This document shows, piece after piece, positions 36,701 through 45,754 of a stretch of 64,000 bases of DNA (position 1 is the first letter of the stretch; the number at the start of each line of letters is the position of its first letter). Location: contig JAYFOQ010000010.1 of the NCBI GenBank assembly GCA_034932485.1, positions 1-64,000 on the forward strand, written 5' to 3'. The translations under genes and the position numbers were made by a program. The notes beneath the pieces are model-generated. The model saw only the letters and a list, made by a program, of their open reading frames with translations. It was not told the DNA's origin and searched no databases. This DNA comes from Gordonibacter sp034932485 (GTDB taxonomy: Bacteria > Actinomycetota > Coriobacteriia > Coriobacteriales > Eggerthellaceae).

Positions 36701-36828
36701 GCAACGGAATCTGGCACATCGCCCAACAAGGTACCCAGTGTATCGTCGTTGGCAAAACAAGGGGTCACACAAAACAGCAAAGAAGCGCAGCAGATCGCAG
36801 CCGACGTGACAAAAAAGCGTATTCTCAT
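33724..36828 (-). CDS. Large sortase-anchored surface protein with beta-helix repeats
   Basis: A 1034-residue secreted protein. It has a signal peptide ending near CFANDD; long stretches of short Gly/Ser/Thr-rich repeats of the right-handed beta-helix kind (repeated patterns like MTGGSI and IEGGTI, about residues 150-830); and a putative Ig domain (LPSGLVLSEGGVISGTPSASGTF, about 920-985). The end reads LIATGD, then a hydrophobic segment and RRCRS, a sortase signal of the LxxTG kind with Ile in place of Pro. Likely an adhesin. AAGGA lies 9 bases before the ATG. No sortase gene is adjacent. Confidence 0.85.
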   Translation of the reverse strand: MRIRFFVTSAAICCASLLFCVTPCFANDDTLGTLLGDVPDSVAQSVVAGSPVDNLLVNKQQTDDSSGVLAASQTSSNTFALALAEGRSDASALALAPVAAVEVSTADELRTAFARAVDGTVIKMMTNIDLGETGLIFAVADATLTLDLNGHTLSYVRNGNWAESAIVIGSSDYDGNLVSSSFVVTDSGSGGLISTGSTKNAAIKNAARGAIVIEGGTIASDYMSITSTNGGDVTIGACTLRGAGDAIYMQAGVLSIEEGATILQEGPYNAIWYYCGESHNGGFSMTGGSIVSTVDVSVAPVYLSIAGQNTALLSGGSIVANQSPALLLVGVGNAVLSGSLSLVSSNIDQYDSSNSVLPGAVYAYSIDSSGFPLTIDGATIENTKGGIAVLNDSRSTVMESDSLNVKGSILNLTLTPETNNATVGKISDGEGSFVLSNADTFDAATDWRVYDDAATTTTHPSVTASLVGDVITLSDSGGNLALGTYYLAAVDGGRAESRRLALTIEEAYVAIGDIRYPTLQDAFATVEDGETITLLRDVVYSGKTLQVSGLGVGEKTITFDLNGKALECGGYASLVAVDNGAHLVIRDSSMAATGKIVSRSSSAALAVGGVSVARATLESGTIEVVSPYGYALSVGEGSSVIMKSGMMSSSGWVVTNKGSFTLQGGVIKGVSNSNSDRPLMGSGFDGNNVAATFVIEGGSVIDAGSNCAFSLGASSAFLMTAGSIEAAGLSAIKSKGAPVSVSGGSITSEGPFAILALGKGCVSISQASASIPTNIVSTGTVTNEHPVAATILVWPKDAEGAYVLDVRGGTVANRSQTVDACALCVATDHPLYPDPDYFPPIPQGTGLVRIDAAATLEGSVLPLGVPAIATTTLPSSTAGVAYETTLSTMNAGVDVLSADALSGVASEEGVSPSAALAANNSDTLVWSVLSGALPSGLVLSEGGVISGTPSASGTFEVGIKVENALGYFTKTFTLEVASAPADPSDPGSVSPSAPVAKNTLIATGDHFLWCGIGLGCAAAFSVGLVFLALRRCRS

Positions 36829-36930
36829 AGGGTTGGTTCCTTCTGCTCAGAGATATTAAACATACGCACGCCACCCTCTTGGGTGCTGCGGTATCCCAAG
36901 CATAACCTCACCCATGCCGGTTTTTTACGC

Positions 36931-36960
36931 TTTGGCAGAAACGCGGTTTTTTTGGCAGAA
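36931..36960. promoter_or_regulatory. Paired TTTGGCAGAA repeats upstream of the surface-protein gene
   Basis: TTTGGCAGAA occurs at 36931-36940 and 36951-36960, exactly 20 bases apart, about two helical turns. Each copy is preceded by a T-run. They lie about 100 bases upstream of the surface-protein start and downstream of the MocR regulator gene, whose product might bind here. The binder is unknown. Confidence 0.45.
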
Positions 36961-37030
36961 TTACCGAAACGAAGAACCTTACGAAAGGGCCCGTCAACAC
37001 TACCTCATCAAGATGATTTGAAGTGCACTT

Positions 37031-38533
37031 TTATAAAGCCTTATCCACCGCGCGCGCAAGGGCTTCGACCGCAGGAACTATTGCCTCTCGGTTCAGTGCG
37101 GCATAGCTTACGAGGAAGCGACAAGCGCCCGATTCCTGCCCACCCCTCGCAAGGGAAACTTGCTCACCCGCGTTTTCTTTCGGTGCGTCAAAAGACGCTC
37201 GACAAAAAGAAGAAAACGGAGCAAGAATAACCCCTTCGCGACGAGCGGCGGCAGTAAGTATAGCTTCAGAAACAGGGACCTCAATGCGCAGGAGGAAATG
37301 GAGTCCTGCATCCGCACCTTGAATAACGAAACGATCGCGTAATGAACTAGCCTCCAAAGCACTCACTAGCTCATTGCGTACCGCTCGATAATGACTACGC
37401 ATACGGTTAACGTGACGCTCGAAATCTCCGCCCTCTATGAAACGAGCCAACACAAGCTGCTCCATTGTGGATACCGTGCAGGAATAGAAGCCCAATTCGC
37501 TTTGAAACCTCTTGGCAAGATGAGGGGGCAGCACCAAGTATGCAATGCGGAAAGCAGGGCCTAAACTTCGCGAAAAAGTGTTGGCATAGATAACGCGTTC
37601 ACCAGCATCAATGCTCATCATAGTGGGAATAGGCCTACCTGCCAAACGAAACTCGCAGTCATAATCATCCTCAACGATGTAGCGACCTGGCATATCGGTA
37701 GCCCACCCCAAAAGTTCATAACGTCGGCTTATGGGGGTAACCAGCCCCGTCGGAAACTGGTGCGAGGGCATAAGATGCACCACATCGGCACACGAAGCGC
37801 GTAGGGATGATATCTCTATACCCTGCGCGTCCAGTGGCACATGACTCAAAGGTACGTCATTGCTTTCATAGATACTTGTAAGACGAGGATAACCTGGATC
37901 TTCTACCGCGAAACCTTTCCTTCGCCCAAGTAATTGCACGATAAGACCGTAAAGCGTCTGGGCGCCAGAACCAACAACAATTTGCTCGGGAGGTGCCTCA
38001 AGACCACGAAATGCACGCAGATGAGAGCTGAGCGCCTCGCGCAAACGCCTCGTTCCCATTGAGGGCGATTCACACAAAAGTGCGTGTTCGGGTTCATGCG
38101 CAAGCATGTCGCGCAACGTTTTAGCCCACACCGCAGAAGGAAACATCTCAGACGCTACCGACCCACTGGAAAGATCGGCGATTACAGGAGTCTTTACCTC
38201 AGATGAATCAAAGACCGCCGCTCGCGCATGCTCCCCGTCCGTCTTCTTGTAAGTAAGCGACTTCTCGAAACGCACAAACTCACCACGTGGCATCAGGGAG
38301 TTTGCGAAGTAACCTCTTCGTGGTTCGGAACGCACATACCCTTCCGCAACCAGCTGCGCATAAGCTCCCTCGACCGTAATAAGGCTAATGCCAAGGTGCT
38401 TCGCCAACGCGCGCTTTGAAGGTAGTTTGTCGTTTGCTGAAATTACACCTGTCTCAATATCGCGCCTAATGCATCGATAAAGATATCCATAGAGGGTGTC
38501 TTCTCCCCGCTCGTCCAAGGGATACGTGAGCAT
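37031..38533 (-). CDS. MocR/PdxR-type GntR regulator with aminotransferase-like domain lacking the PLP lysine
   Basis: A 500-residue regulator. The N-terminal winged helix of the GntR family (residues 1-75: LPSKRALAKHLGISLITVEGAYAQL) is joined to a type I aminotransferase fold. In active MocR proteins PLP forms a Schiff base with Lys in a TFSK(S/T)L motif. Here the motif reads TFSRSLGPAFRIAYLVLP, with Arg encoded by CGA (complement of 37568-37570), so normal PLP attachment looks lost. The ATG at 38533 has AGGAAGG upstream; the frame extends 18 codons further. It lies just upstream of the surface-protein gene on the same strand. Confidence 0.9.
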   Translation of the reverse strand: MLTYPLDERGEDTLYGYLYRCIRRDIETGVISANDKLPSKRALAKHLGISLITVEGAYAQLVAEGYVRSEPRRGYFANSLMPRGEFVRFEKSLTYKKTDGEHARAAVFDSSEVKTPVIADLSSGSVASEMFPSAVWAKTLRDMLAHEPEHALLCESPSMGTRRLREALSSHLRAFRGLEAPPEQIVVGSGAQTLYGLIVQLLGRRKGFAVEDPGYPRLTSIYESNDVPLSHVPLDAQGIEISSLRASCADVVHLMPSHQFPTGLVTPISRRYELLGWATDMPGRYIVEDDYDCEFRLAGRPIPTMMSIDAGERVIYANTFSRSLGPAFRIAYLVLPPHLAKRFQSELGFYSCTVSTMEQLVLARFIEGGDFERHVNRMRSHYRAVRNELVSALEASSLRDRFVIQGADAGLHFLLRIEVPVSEAILTAAARREGVILAPFSSFCRASFDAPKENAGEQVSLARGGQESGACRFLVSYAALNREAIVPAVEALARAVDKAL

Positions 38534-38847
38534 GCTGTCACACCCTTCCTGCTGGTTATCGGTCTTTACTCGAAGTAAAATACTCACTTCTTAGCTACTA
38601 AATCGATAACTGGATCTATTGATTCATTTTATTTTAAATATATTATCATAACCAAATATCTCCTGTTCTCTCACCAGGGTAAAGTATTACCCGAAGAAAA
38701 TTGATGCTAGCCTTATCCAAATAGCAAATGGCGTTATAGACGAGAACTTCGCCAGCTTTCCCCTTTGCGGAAAATACTAAACACCGAAAGGCACCCCTTG
38801 GTTCAGTGTGCTACGATAGAAATATGTTCGAGAGAAAGGAGCCCTTC

Positions 38848-39084
38848 ATGATCCTAGGAACATCTTGGTTCGCGTCCTTGTTTGCTATTGTGATATATCT
38901 GCTTTTCTTCCTACTCATTGTATGGGTTGCTTACCGAGTTATCAGAAAGGCCGTCAAAGACGGTATTCTCGACGCACGTGCCAATATCAAAGAGCTTGAA
39001 GAGTCGCAACCTCACTCACCCTACCCGCCGGTTCCCCAGCCGTCCAGTCCCTCGGCGCCGCAGCCTCCTCATTCTTCTCTGTAA
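38848..39084 (+). CDS. Small single-span membrane protein with Pro/Ser-rich tail
   Basis: A 78-residue protein. A hydrophobic segment (about residues 8-31) is followed by a short amphipathic, charged helix and a tail of Pro, Ser and Gln. AAAGGAG lies 7 bases before the ATG at 38848, which makes this start clear, although the frame begins at 38806. No family recognised. It stands alone, convergent with the NA37 gene. Confidence 0.65.
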   Translation: MILGTSWFASLFAIVIYLLFFLLIVWVAYRVIRKAVKDGILDARANIKELEESQPHSPYPPVPQPSSPSAPQPPHSSL

Positions 39085-39182
39085 TAAAGCGAGCCTCTTT
39101 TGCCACGCACTCTTATTGTTGGCGTAGCATAACACCTAGCAGCCTCGTGGAATCCTAGCCACGAGACACGGTACGCTGCGGT

Positions 39183-40244
39183 CTATCGGTTCTCGATGCT
39201 TCCGATATTCTTCAGCTGAATAGAGATGAGACCATTGGGCGAGCTTACAAACTCAATAAATTCGGGGTTTTGACCGTATTCGGCCGGAAACGTAATATCG
39301 ATGCCAGTATCGGTGCGAATTTTATGGCTCTTGGCCACCCGTTTGGCGGTTGCCTTCTCTACCACAACACGCTCGGGCAAAGCCTCCTCAGCCGTAGCCT
39401 CATCGAAACGCTTCTGTAAAGTCGGGTCGTCACGAAAGACCTCACGGCCCAATTCTTCAGGATATACTTCGTCGGAATCTGCCGCGTTTTCAGCCACATA
39501 CGCCTTTGCTTTCGACACCGCTACAGCAGAATTAGCACCGTACTCTTCTGCCACTTCTTCAACGATGCGCGTCACGGTGTCAAACACCTCTTTACCCGAT
39601 GCTTCCATGGAACATTGCAGTAAGCCATCGGGTATAAGCCAGCGCTCCTCACCCGCTATCTCGCGCGCTTTATCGCAGAATACCACGCTGAGATTGCCAG
39701 CCTCAATAACCGCATAAGACTGCATTTTCTGGGAAGAGTTCGGCAAAATAGCATGATGACGCGCCACCCCTACACACGTGTCACCCGCCTCGCTGCGGCC
39801 AACCTCATGCATGTACGCCTGCCTGCTTTCAAGTAGCATCAACGCAAAATAGCGCTTGCCCCGCGCTTCATAGGAAGCGTCCATCTCTTCGTCGGTCATC
39901 TCGTGTACCGTAGAGTCGGGGTCACCCTCAAACTCAACCACCAAAAGGTCGGTGGATGGTGTTTTCTCCATGCGGCCCAATTCACCCACCATAAACTCTG
40001 CGATCTGTACAGACAACTCACGAAACTCGCGCTGGCCACGGAAATAGGCGCGTAATTCCTCCGCAAACAGGCTATTTTCCGCAAACGATCCGCGTTTGTT
40101 ATCAATATTGGTAAGTGCCTTACGCGTAAGGTTGGTCACGTAACGTTTGGCATTCTTACTGGACAGGTCAAGCTCTTCTTCGGAAAAAACGTTGACGCAT
40201 GATACAAAATCGAAAACGTGCAGGATAGCATGGGTAATTTTCAT
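39183..40244 (-). CDS. Nucleoid-associated protein, NA37/NdpA family
   Basis: A 353-residue protein starting MKITHAILHVFDF, with the conserved features of the 37-kDa nucleoid-associated family (E. coli YejK): the early HAILH block, an acidic middle, FMVGELGRME-type segments, and a C-terminal domain around FPAEYGQNPEFIEFV. Members bind DNA as part of the nucleoid; a defined pathway is not known. In Actinomycetota and Bacillota the family is often found near mobile or defence genes, but none are visible here. Confidence 0.8.
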   Translation of the reverse strand: MKITHAILHVFDFVSCVNVFSEEELDLSSKNAKRYVTNLTRKALTNIDNKRGSFAENSLFAEELRAYFRGQREFRELSVQIAEFMVGELGRMEKTPSTDLLVVEFEGDPDSTVHEMTDEEMDASYEARGKRYFALMLLESRQAYMHEVGRSEAGDTCVGVARHHAILPNSSQKMQSYAVIEAGNLSVVFCDKAREIAGEERWLIPDGLLQCSMEASGKEVFDTVTRIVEEVAEEYGANSAVAVSKAKAYVAENAADSDEVYPEELGREVFRDDPTLQKRFDEATAEEALPERVVVEKATAKRVAKSHKIRTDTGIDITFPAEYGQNPEFIEFVSSPNGLISIQLKNIGSIENR

Positions 40245-40401
40245 AGGATTATCGGGCCTCCGCCGGGTTCCACCGTATTTTTACGAACGACTAGAATAAC
40301 GGAAGCCAAGCGGCACTTACGCGAAGTTCAGAAGAAGTCACCTCATCCTCACGCATACCATTACTCTACCGCCTACTCTTGTCTTCATATTTACCCTCAC
40401 C

Positions 40402-41006
40402 CTAATGCATACTAATGAAGCCGTGCGTGTTAGCTAGATTGGTAGTACGAGCGCGAAAGCCATTCTCGCATAGGCTCCACTGCTCCAAGATAAGAGCGCC
40501 CTCCGCCTTAAACACGTCAAACATACCAGAGAGCTCAAGGCCAGCACAGGTGAAATCGCCTTGGATCGTCGTAACGTACGTTGCGGCCTCCTCATTGAAG
40601 GAGTCGTCGGCAAAAAGGTAGGTGTCGGCCCCGCGTCCAGGAAGAGGCACACAAAAGACCCACCACCGTCGAACTCCACCGGTACACCACGCACGCTAAA
40701 CGCGGCATCTTTAGACTCACGACCCCTGAAGTCTATACGCACACCACGAGCAATCGGCTCGAAGCGACTCAGCCAATCCTTGCCTGTCTGCTTAGCCCAA
40801 GCTGCCCAGACACTCGTAAAGCGTAACTCATCATCAGCGTAAATTGCGTCAAAAAATGCGCGAGGAGAGTCGACCTCCTCGGCATGATCCTGAAACTCGG
40901 GCTTGAGTGAGCCACCCAGGGCAGCGAGTGACAGTATCCTAGACAGCGTCTGCCGCTGAACGGGTGCAAGACTGTCGATAGAGTTCTTCATTTCTTGGTA
41001 GTTCAT
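40402..41006 (-). pseudogene. Unrecognised gene split by a single-base shift in a G-run
   Basis: From an ATG at 41006 the frame reads a soluble protein (MNYQEMKNSIDSLAPVQRQT) up to VEFDGGGSFVCLFLDAG. Directly after this, the sensible sequence moves to the -1 frame (ADTYLFADDSFNEEAATYVT) and runs to a stop at 40402. The change falls on the run GCGGGGCC (complement of 40629-40632). One extra G, or a -1 slip on GGG, gives a continuous protein of about 200 residues. I do not recognise the family. The two halves read as one protein, so this is a broken, recoded or mis-sequenced gene. Confidence 0.7.
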
Positions 41007-41056
41007 AAGCTTCCCCTTTAGCTTCCGCGCAAAGCACGCTACCGTTAGTGAACCGA

Positions 41057-42829
41057 TTATACCTGCGTACCCACCAAATCAATACCACGATCGAAGGCCA
41101 TGAGCGCTCGATAGCGCTCGCTGGTCAACTCAAGTTCATCTGGCGCACCATCCAATTCAATACGACCATTTTCAACAAATACCACTCGATCCATCAGCGA
41201 CACACCAGCTAGATGATGGGTGATCATAATAACTGTCTTGCCCTCCAAAGCTGCAAACACCGTTTCCAAAAGCGCACGCTCGGTAAGCGGATCTAAACCC
41301 ACACACGGCTCGTCCAAAATAACAAGCGACACCTCTTGTAGCAGCACGCGAGCCAAGGCAATACGATGACGCTCACCACCCGAAAAGCGCATGCCCGCCT
41401 CGTCAACCATCGTATGTAAGCCCGCTGGCAAACGCTCGACCATCTCACGCAGGCCCACTTTTTCAAGCGCATCCCACACCTGTTGCTCGCTCGCCTCGGG
41501 TCGACCTAAACGCAGATTCTCCAGCAGTGTCATATTGAACAGGTACGTACGCTGCTGAATAACGCCGATGAAACGAGGCGCTGCATCGTGCAGCCCACAC
41601 GTCAAGACACCCCCCAGCGTGACACTACCACGATCTGGCTCAATGTCTCCGCGAATAAGTGTTGCGAGCGTGCTTTTACCCGCCCCGCTGCGGCCAAGGA
41701 TAGCCACTTTTTCACCTTGAGCTACCCTTAAACTTAACCCCTCAAGCACCTTACGCTCTGTACCAGGATAGCAATATTCCACCCGATCAACGCATAGGTC
41801 AAGCGGCCGCTGTGGCGCACAAGCATCCACAACGGGCTCATCTTCCGACACAAACGGCAAAGCATTCAACCGCGCCACCGAATCGGTATAAGCAAAGGCG
41901 TTCACCGCCGCCGAAGACAGTGGCGAGAATGCCTCGATCAACGGGAAAAAACCCAACACTACCGCTGCAATCCAATTTGCAGCGTCTCTATCACCGCCGC
42001 CAAACGCCCCGGCAGCCCAGATAAGCAGAAGCGCAGCCACAAGAGCAAACACTACCTGCACCACTACGTCACGACGACGATCAAAGCGGTCTTCGGCAAC
42101 TACAATCTGCTTCATGGCGTTCGCCGACTCCCGATAACACTGCAAGTATTCATCGCCCCGTCCAGCAAATACCCAGTCGGATACGCCCAATACGTTGTCG
42201 GTAAGCTCGGCATACAGCGTTCCTCGTAACTGCTTGTAACGCAGACGCCGCGCACCGTTCACCAGCACCGAAACGAGCGGCACTAAAAACACGACCACCC
42301 CTAATCCCAGCAACAGGGCAAGCGCTAGGAACAGCGAAAAGAAGCCTGCAACGGCAACTAACACTAGGTAAAGCAGCCAGGCTATTGCCGTGGGAAACGC
42401 GGTACGCAAATAAAGGTTTTGAATATGCCCAATGTCTTCGGCAAGCAACCCAAGGATGTCACCTGTGCGGTGCGTCGCACGAAAAAATAACGCATCCTTC
42501 TCAAGCGAGCGATACAGTGCAGCTCGTAAGCCCGACGTCATACGCAGCACCCAATCGTGACTTTGCAGGCGTTCAAGATAGTGCAAAATAGGCTTTCCGA
42601 ACCCAAAAATACGCACCAAAATAAGCGGGATGTTCAGCACCAGGATAGTTTCGGGTATCGAAGCCGCACCACTTATGAGATAGCCCGAGGTAAACATGAG
42701 CGCCCCTGCAAACAAAAACGTGGCCAAACCTAACACAAGCGCCAAAAGCAGCACTCTAAGATACTGCTTAAAGAAAGGCTTCACCCAACGATCGTTTCTC
42801 CAGGTATGGAGGGCGTCTACTTCTTTCAT
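41057..42829 (-). CDS. cydC: Thiol reductant ABC exporter subunit CydC
   Basis: A 590-residue half-transporter with six membrane segments in residues 1-320 and an ATPase domain with Walker A (LGRSGAGKSTLATL), signature (MRFSGGERHRIALARVL) and Walker B (LVILDEPCVGLD). With CydD it exports glutathione or cysteine and is required to assemble cytochrome bd oxidase. Its ATG overlaps the cydD stop by 4 bases. The cydAB genes are not adjacent in this window. Frame open a further 12 codons upstream, but those belong to cydD in another frame. Confidence 0.9.
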   Translation of the reverse strand: MKEVDALHTWRNDRWVKPFFKQYLRVLLLALVLGLATFLFAGALMFTSGYLISGAASIPETILVLNIPLILVRIFGFGKPILHYLERLQSHDWVLRMTSGLRAALYRSLEKDALFFRATHRTGDILGLLAEDIGHIQNLYLRTAFPTAIAWLLYLVLVAVAGFFSLFLALALLLGLGVVVFLVPLVSVLVNGARRLRYKQLRGTLYAELTDNVLGVSDWVFAGRGDEYLQCYRESANAMKQIVVAEDRFDRRRDVVVQVVFALVAALLLIWAAGAFGGGDRDAANWIAAVVLGFFPLIEAFSPLSSAAVNAFAYTDSVARLNALPFVSEDEPVVDACAPQRPLDLCVDRVEYCYPGTERKVLEGLSLRVAQGEKVAILGRSGAGKSTLATLIRGDIEPDRGSVTLGGVLTCGLHDAAPRFIGVIQQRTYLFNMTLLENLRLGRPEASEQQVWDALEKVGLREMVERLPAGLHTMVDEAGMRFSGGERHRIALARVLLQEVSLVILDEPCVGLDPLTERALLETVFAALEGKTVIMITHHLAGVSLMDRVVFVENGRIELDGAPDELELTSERYRALMAFDRGIDLVGTQV

Positions 42830-44544
42830 TGCACCACACCCCCCATGCTGGACACGAGGCGACAAAACGCACCATCCGAAGAGCGCAACTGGTCAAGCGT
42901 GCCCGATTGGACAACACGACCACCTTCCATAACCAAAATAAGATCCATCTCGTTCATCCAGTGCAAACGATGCGTCGCAAAGATAACCAGATGTCCTTCC
43001 ATAAGAGGAAGCATGCGCTCCTTCAGCTCAAACTCCGTCTCGATATCGAGATGCGCCGTGGGTTCGTCAAACAACAAAATGCGACGAGAATCATCCAGCA
43101 GCGCGCGGGCAAGTGCAATACGCTGAGCCTGACCGCCAGAAAGCGCACGGGCACCTTCTCCAATAACAGTATCGATGCCATCGGGCAGTTCATTCACCAG
43201 CTCTTCGAGGCCGACAATACGCACTGCTTCAGCAATACGCGCAGCATCTGCATCCGTACGATAGAACGCAATGTTGTCACGCAAAGAAGCATGGAAGATG
43301 TAAGGAGCCTGAGGGATAAAGATTGTCTGACGCTGCCAATCTGGCTGCTGCAAATCGGCCAGCAAACTCTCCCCCACCTTCACGCAACCCTGCGTTGGGT
43401 AAGCAAAACCTCCCAGTAGGTTTACCAGAGTACTCTTGCCAGCACCGCTCGCGCCTACAATACCCACTTTTTGAAAACCGCTCGCACGAAAAGATACTTC
43501 CGACAACGCTTCATAATCAGGGTAAGAAAACCCAATCCCTTGTAGCTCTATCGTTGAAGAAGCATCCCAAGAAGGCAGAGCCTGCAACCGGTGAGACTGC
43601 TCGCGCTCCCCGATGAGCTTTTGAATAGATACCAGCGCATTCTTGCCGTCGAGTGAGGCGTGGTAGTCGGCCGCAAACTCGCGCACCGGCTTAAAATACT
43701 CAGGTACTAATATCAGCACAATCAGTGCTGGAAAGAACGCAAGCGAACCGTCTATCAAACGAAAACCTAGCATGATCGCCACGGCGGCCAGCGATGCAGT
43801 AGCAAACAGATCGAGTACACTCGAGGACAACGTCGCCACACGCAAGGTCTTCATAGTGGCTTCGCGGAAGCGTTCACTCACCCCAAAAATGCTCGCCCCA
43901 TGGGCACGCCCCCGACCCAGTAACTTCAACGTATCAATACCGCGCAACGAATCTATGAAATGGTTAGACATAACTTGAAAGGTCGCATGCTGTTTGGCGG
44001 CTTCATCTTGGGCAGTGTGCCCCAAAATAACCATATATAGGATGATAAACGGAAAGGCAACAACCGCAATAATGCCCGACACCCAGTCTAAAGGGAATAT
44101 CCACACCAACAGTACCAGCGGAATAATAACAACCCCTACGGCTTTTGGTAGGATAAGGCGGATATACGTTTCCACCTGATCGATACCCTCCAGTACCAAG
44201 GTAGACACCTTGCCTGTGCCATGAGCCTGCACCACACTCGCGCCGCCATCGAATACCTTTTTCAACAACTGCGTGCGCAATTCGTCGGCACGAGTCGCAG
44301 CATAGTTTTCCAAATAAGCTTGCTGTCCATACACAAGTATTTGGCGACCCACAAAACAGCCAACAAAAAGGGCTATCCACCCTACCTGATCTGACAAGGG
44401 AGCACCATTCCATAAACCTACAATGGCGGCAGCAAGTGCCCACGCCTGCCCCACCACAGCAAACACTCGAACGAGGTCAAGAGCAACCAACAGCAGAAGC
44501 GCAACCTTTACGCCCGGAAGCGCAAAAAGGGATTTATCTATCAC
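42826..44544 (-). CDS. cydD: Thiol reductant ABC exporter subunit CydD
   Basis: A 572-residue half-transporter: six membrane segments, the CydD-type LVPEYFKPVREFAADYHAS block, and an ATPase domain with Walker A (VGASGAGKSTLVNLL), signature (RALSGGQAQRIALARALL) and Walker B (ILLFDEPTAHLD). It forms the CydDC heterodimer with the next gene. The start is GTG at 44544, with GGGAGG 8 bases upstream. It begins a two-gene operon after an AT-rich spacer. Confidence 0.9.
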   Translation of the reverse strand: MIDKSLFALPGVKVALLLLVALDLVRVFAVVGQAWALAAAIVGLWNGAPLSDQVGWIALFVGCFVGRQILVYGQQAYLENYAATRADELRTQLLKKVFDGGASVVQAHGTGKVSTLVLEGIDQVETYIRLILPKAVGVVIIPLVLLVWIFPLDWVSGIIAVVAFPFIILYMVILGHTAQDEAAKQHATFQVMSNHFIDSLRGIDTLKLLGRGRAHGASIFGVSERFREATMKTLRVATLSSSVLDLFATASLAAVAIMLGFRLIDGSLAFFPALIVLILVPEYFKPVREFAADYHASLDGKNALVSIQKLIGEREQSHRLQALPSWDASSTIELQGIGFSYPDYEALSEVSFRASGFQKVGIVGASGAGKSTLVNLLGGFAYPTQGCVKVGESLLADLQQPDWQRQTIFIPQAPYIFHASLRDNIAFYRTDADAARIAEAVRIVGLEELVNELPDGIDTVIGEGARALSGGQAQRIALARALLDDSRRILLFDEPTAHLDIETEFELKERMLPLMEGHLVIFATHRLHWMNEMDLILVMEGGRVVQSGTLDQLRSSDGAFCRLVSSMGGVVQ

Positions 44545-45031
44545 GCGTCTGCCTCCCTCAACGACATCAACAGCCTAAATGCGGCGTATCGATGCCGCTC
44601 ATGGAAGTCTAACACAGCTAAGCTCGCCCCCTACTGTTCGTTCATCATATTTGCTACTTGTTTTATACCATTTATGCGAGAGGAGCTGCAAGCTTCGCTT
44701 GCAAGACAAAGCAAAGCGCCCCTCTGTTGCATTTAAGAATTCAACCTACCCCATTTATGTAACCGAACGGGTTTTTGAATCACTAAGCACGCATTTTGAC
44801 TCGGAGCGACCCTCACCAACCCGAACACCATATATAAGTTAAAGAGTAATGGACAACAAGACCACCGATTCTATAGATTTCGGTCCCTTAATACTAGAGC
44901 GCACAACCCCAATCAAGGAATCTCCTGTTCAGAATGACAGGTGGATAATTAATCTCAAAAAAGGATAAAGAATGAGGAGACATTTTGTCCACATTACCTA
45001 GCCCTCACAACAAGAAGCCATCAGCACTCCC
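44545..45031. other. AT-rich intergenic spacer
   Basis: 487 bases lower in G+C than the surroundings with no supportable gene. A TGCAAGC/GCTTGCA hairpin with a 3-base loop lies at 44687-44703. The left part must contain the cydDC promoter; the right part follows the end of the pentapeptide-repeat gene on the same strand. Nothing else is seen. Confidence 0.4.
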
Positions 45032-45754
45032 TTAGTCTTTGATCTCCACGCCAAGACGCCGAGCGATGCCAGCCGCTTGGTACAGATCCATGACGCAGCC
45101 GCGCAACTCGCCCATCTGGTCAGATAACACGATATCGGCCAGCTGACACGTCGTCATATCAACGTCTGTCAAACTGGTGCGGAAGAAGCTTGTCCCCACG
45201 AAGCGCACGTCCTCGAACGACACACGCACCAAGCGTGCTTCAACAAGATGAGCCTGCGATAAGTCACACGCCCGTACGTTCAGGTCGCTCAGCTTCGCCT
45301 TAGTGAACGCCGCATAAGATGCGGTCGAGTCACACAGCTCCACACGGTAGAATACCGCTTCAGTGAAATCCGCACCCATAAATTTACACGACGAGAACGT
45401 ACAACGAGTGAAATTCGCCTCCGAAAAATCGCAGTTCGAAAAATCGCAGCCAAAAAACGTCACATCAGAGAACGACGAACGCGTAAAGCAGCAGCCTGCA
45501 AAAGCACATCGGTTCACCCGCGATGAAGACAGCTCCAGCAGCGTAAAGTCGGCATGGGCGACCTCGTCGCCAGACAGGCGTACATGCGTGGCGAACGGGT
45601 CGCCGTCACCCTTCTGATCGATCCAGGCAACAAGCGACCGCACTTCCGCCAGTTCGCCAGGGATGTTCGGGTTTGCTGGCACGGGCGCGCCAGGCATTGT
45701 CTGCCGGCTCACAGGCACACCGCCCGCGCAGAACCGCCTGGTACTGACCAACAT
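45032..45754 (-). CDS. Pentapeptide-repeat protein (5' end possibly frameshifted)
   Basis: About 240 residues from the ATG at 45754. A short N-terminal domain (PGELAEVRSLVAWIDQKGDG) is followed by roughly 20 pentapeptide repeats of the A(D/N)LxX type, often in the Cys/Phe-rich form (CDFSNCDFSEANFTRCTFSSC). They fold into a four-sided beta-helix. Functions of such proteins vary and none can be assigned. Just upstream, a second frame with an excellent ribosome site (AAGGAAGGGG) opens at 45789 and reads MFEITPEARAQA, which looks like the true N-terminus displaced by one base. Start therefore uncertain. Confidence 0.75.
   Translation of the reverse strand: MLVSTRRFCAGGVPVSRQTMPGAPVPANPNIPGELAEVRSLVAWIDQKGDGDPFATHVRLSGDEVAHADFTLLELSSSRVNRCAFAGCCFTRSSFSDVTFFGCDFSNCDFSEANFTRCTFSSCKFMGADFTEAVFYRVELCDSTASYAAFTKAKLSDLNVRACDLSQAHLVEARLVRVSFEDVRFVGTSFFRTSLTDVDMTTCQLADIVLSDQMGELRGCVMDLYQAAGIARRLGVEIKD

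Noticed and set aside
44579..44842. 87-residue plus-strand frame after the cydD start
   Set aside because: AT-rich, no ribosome site, no recognisable domains; probably chance.
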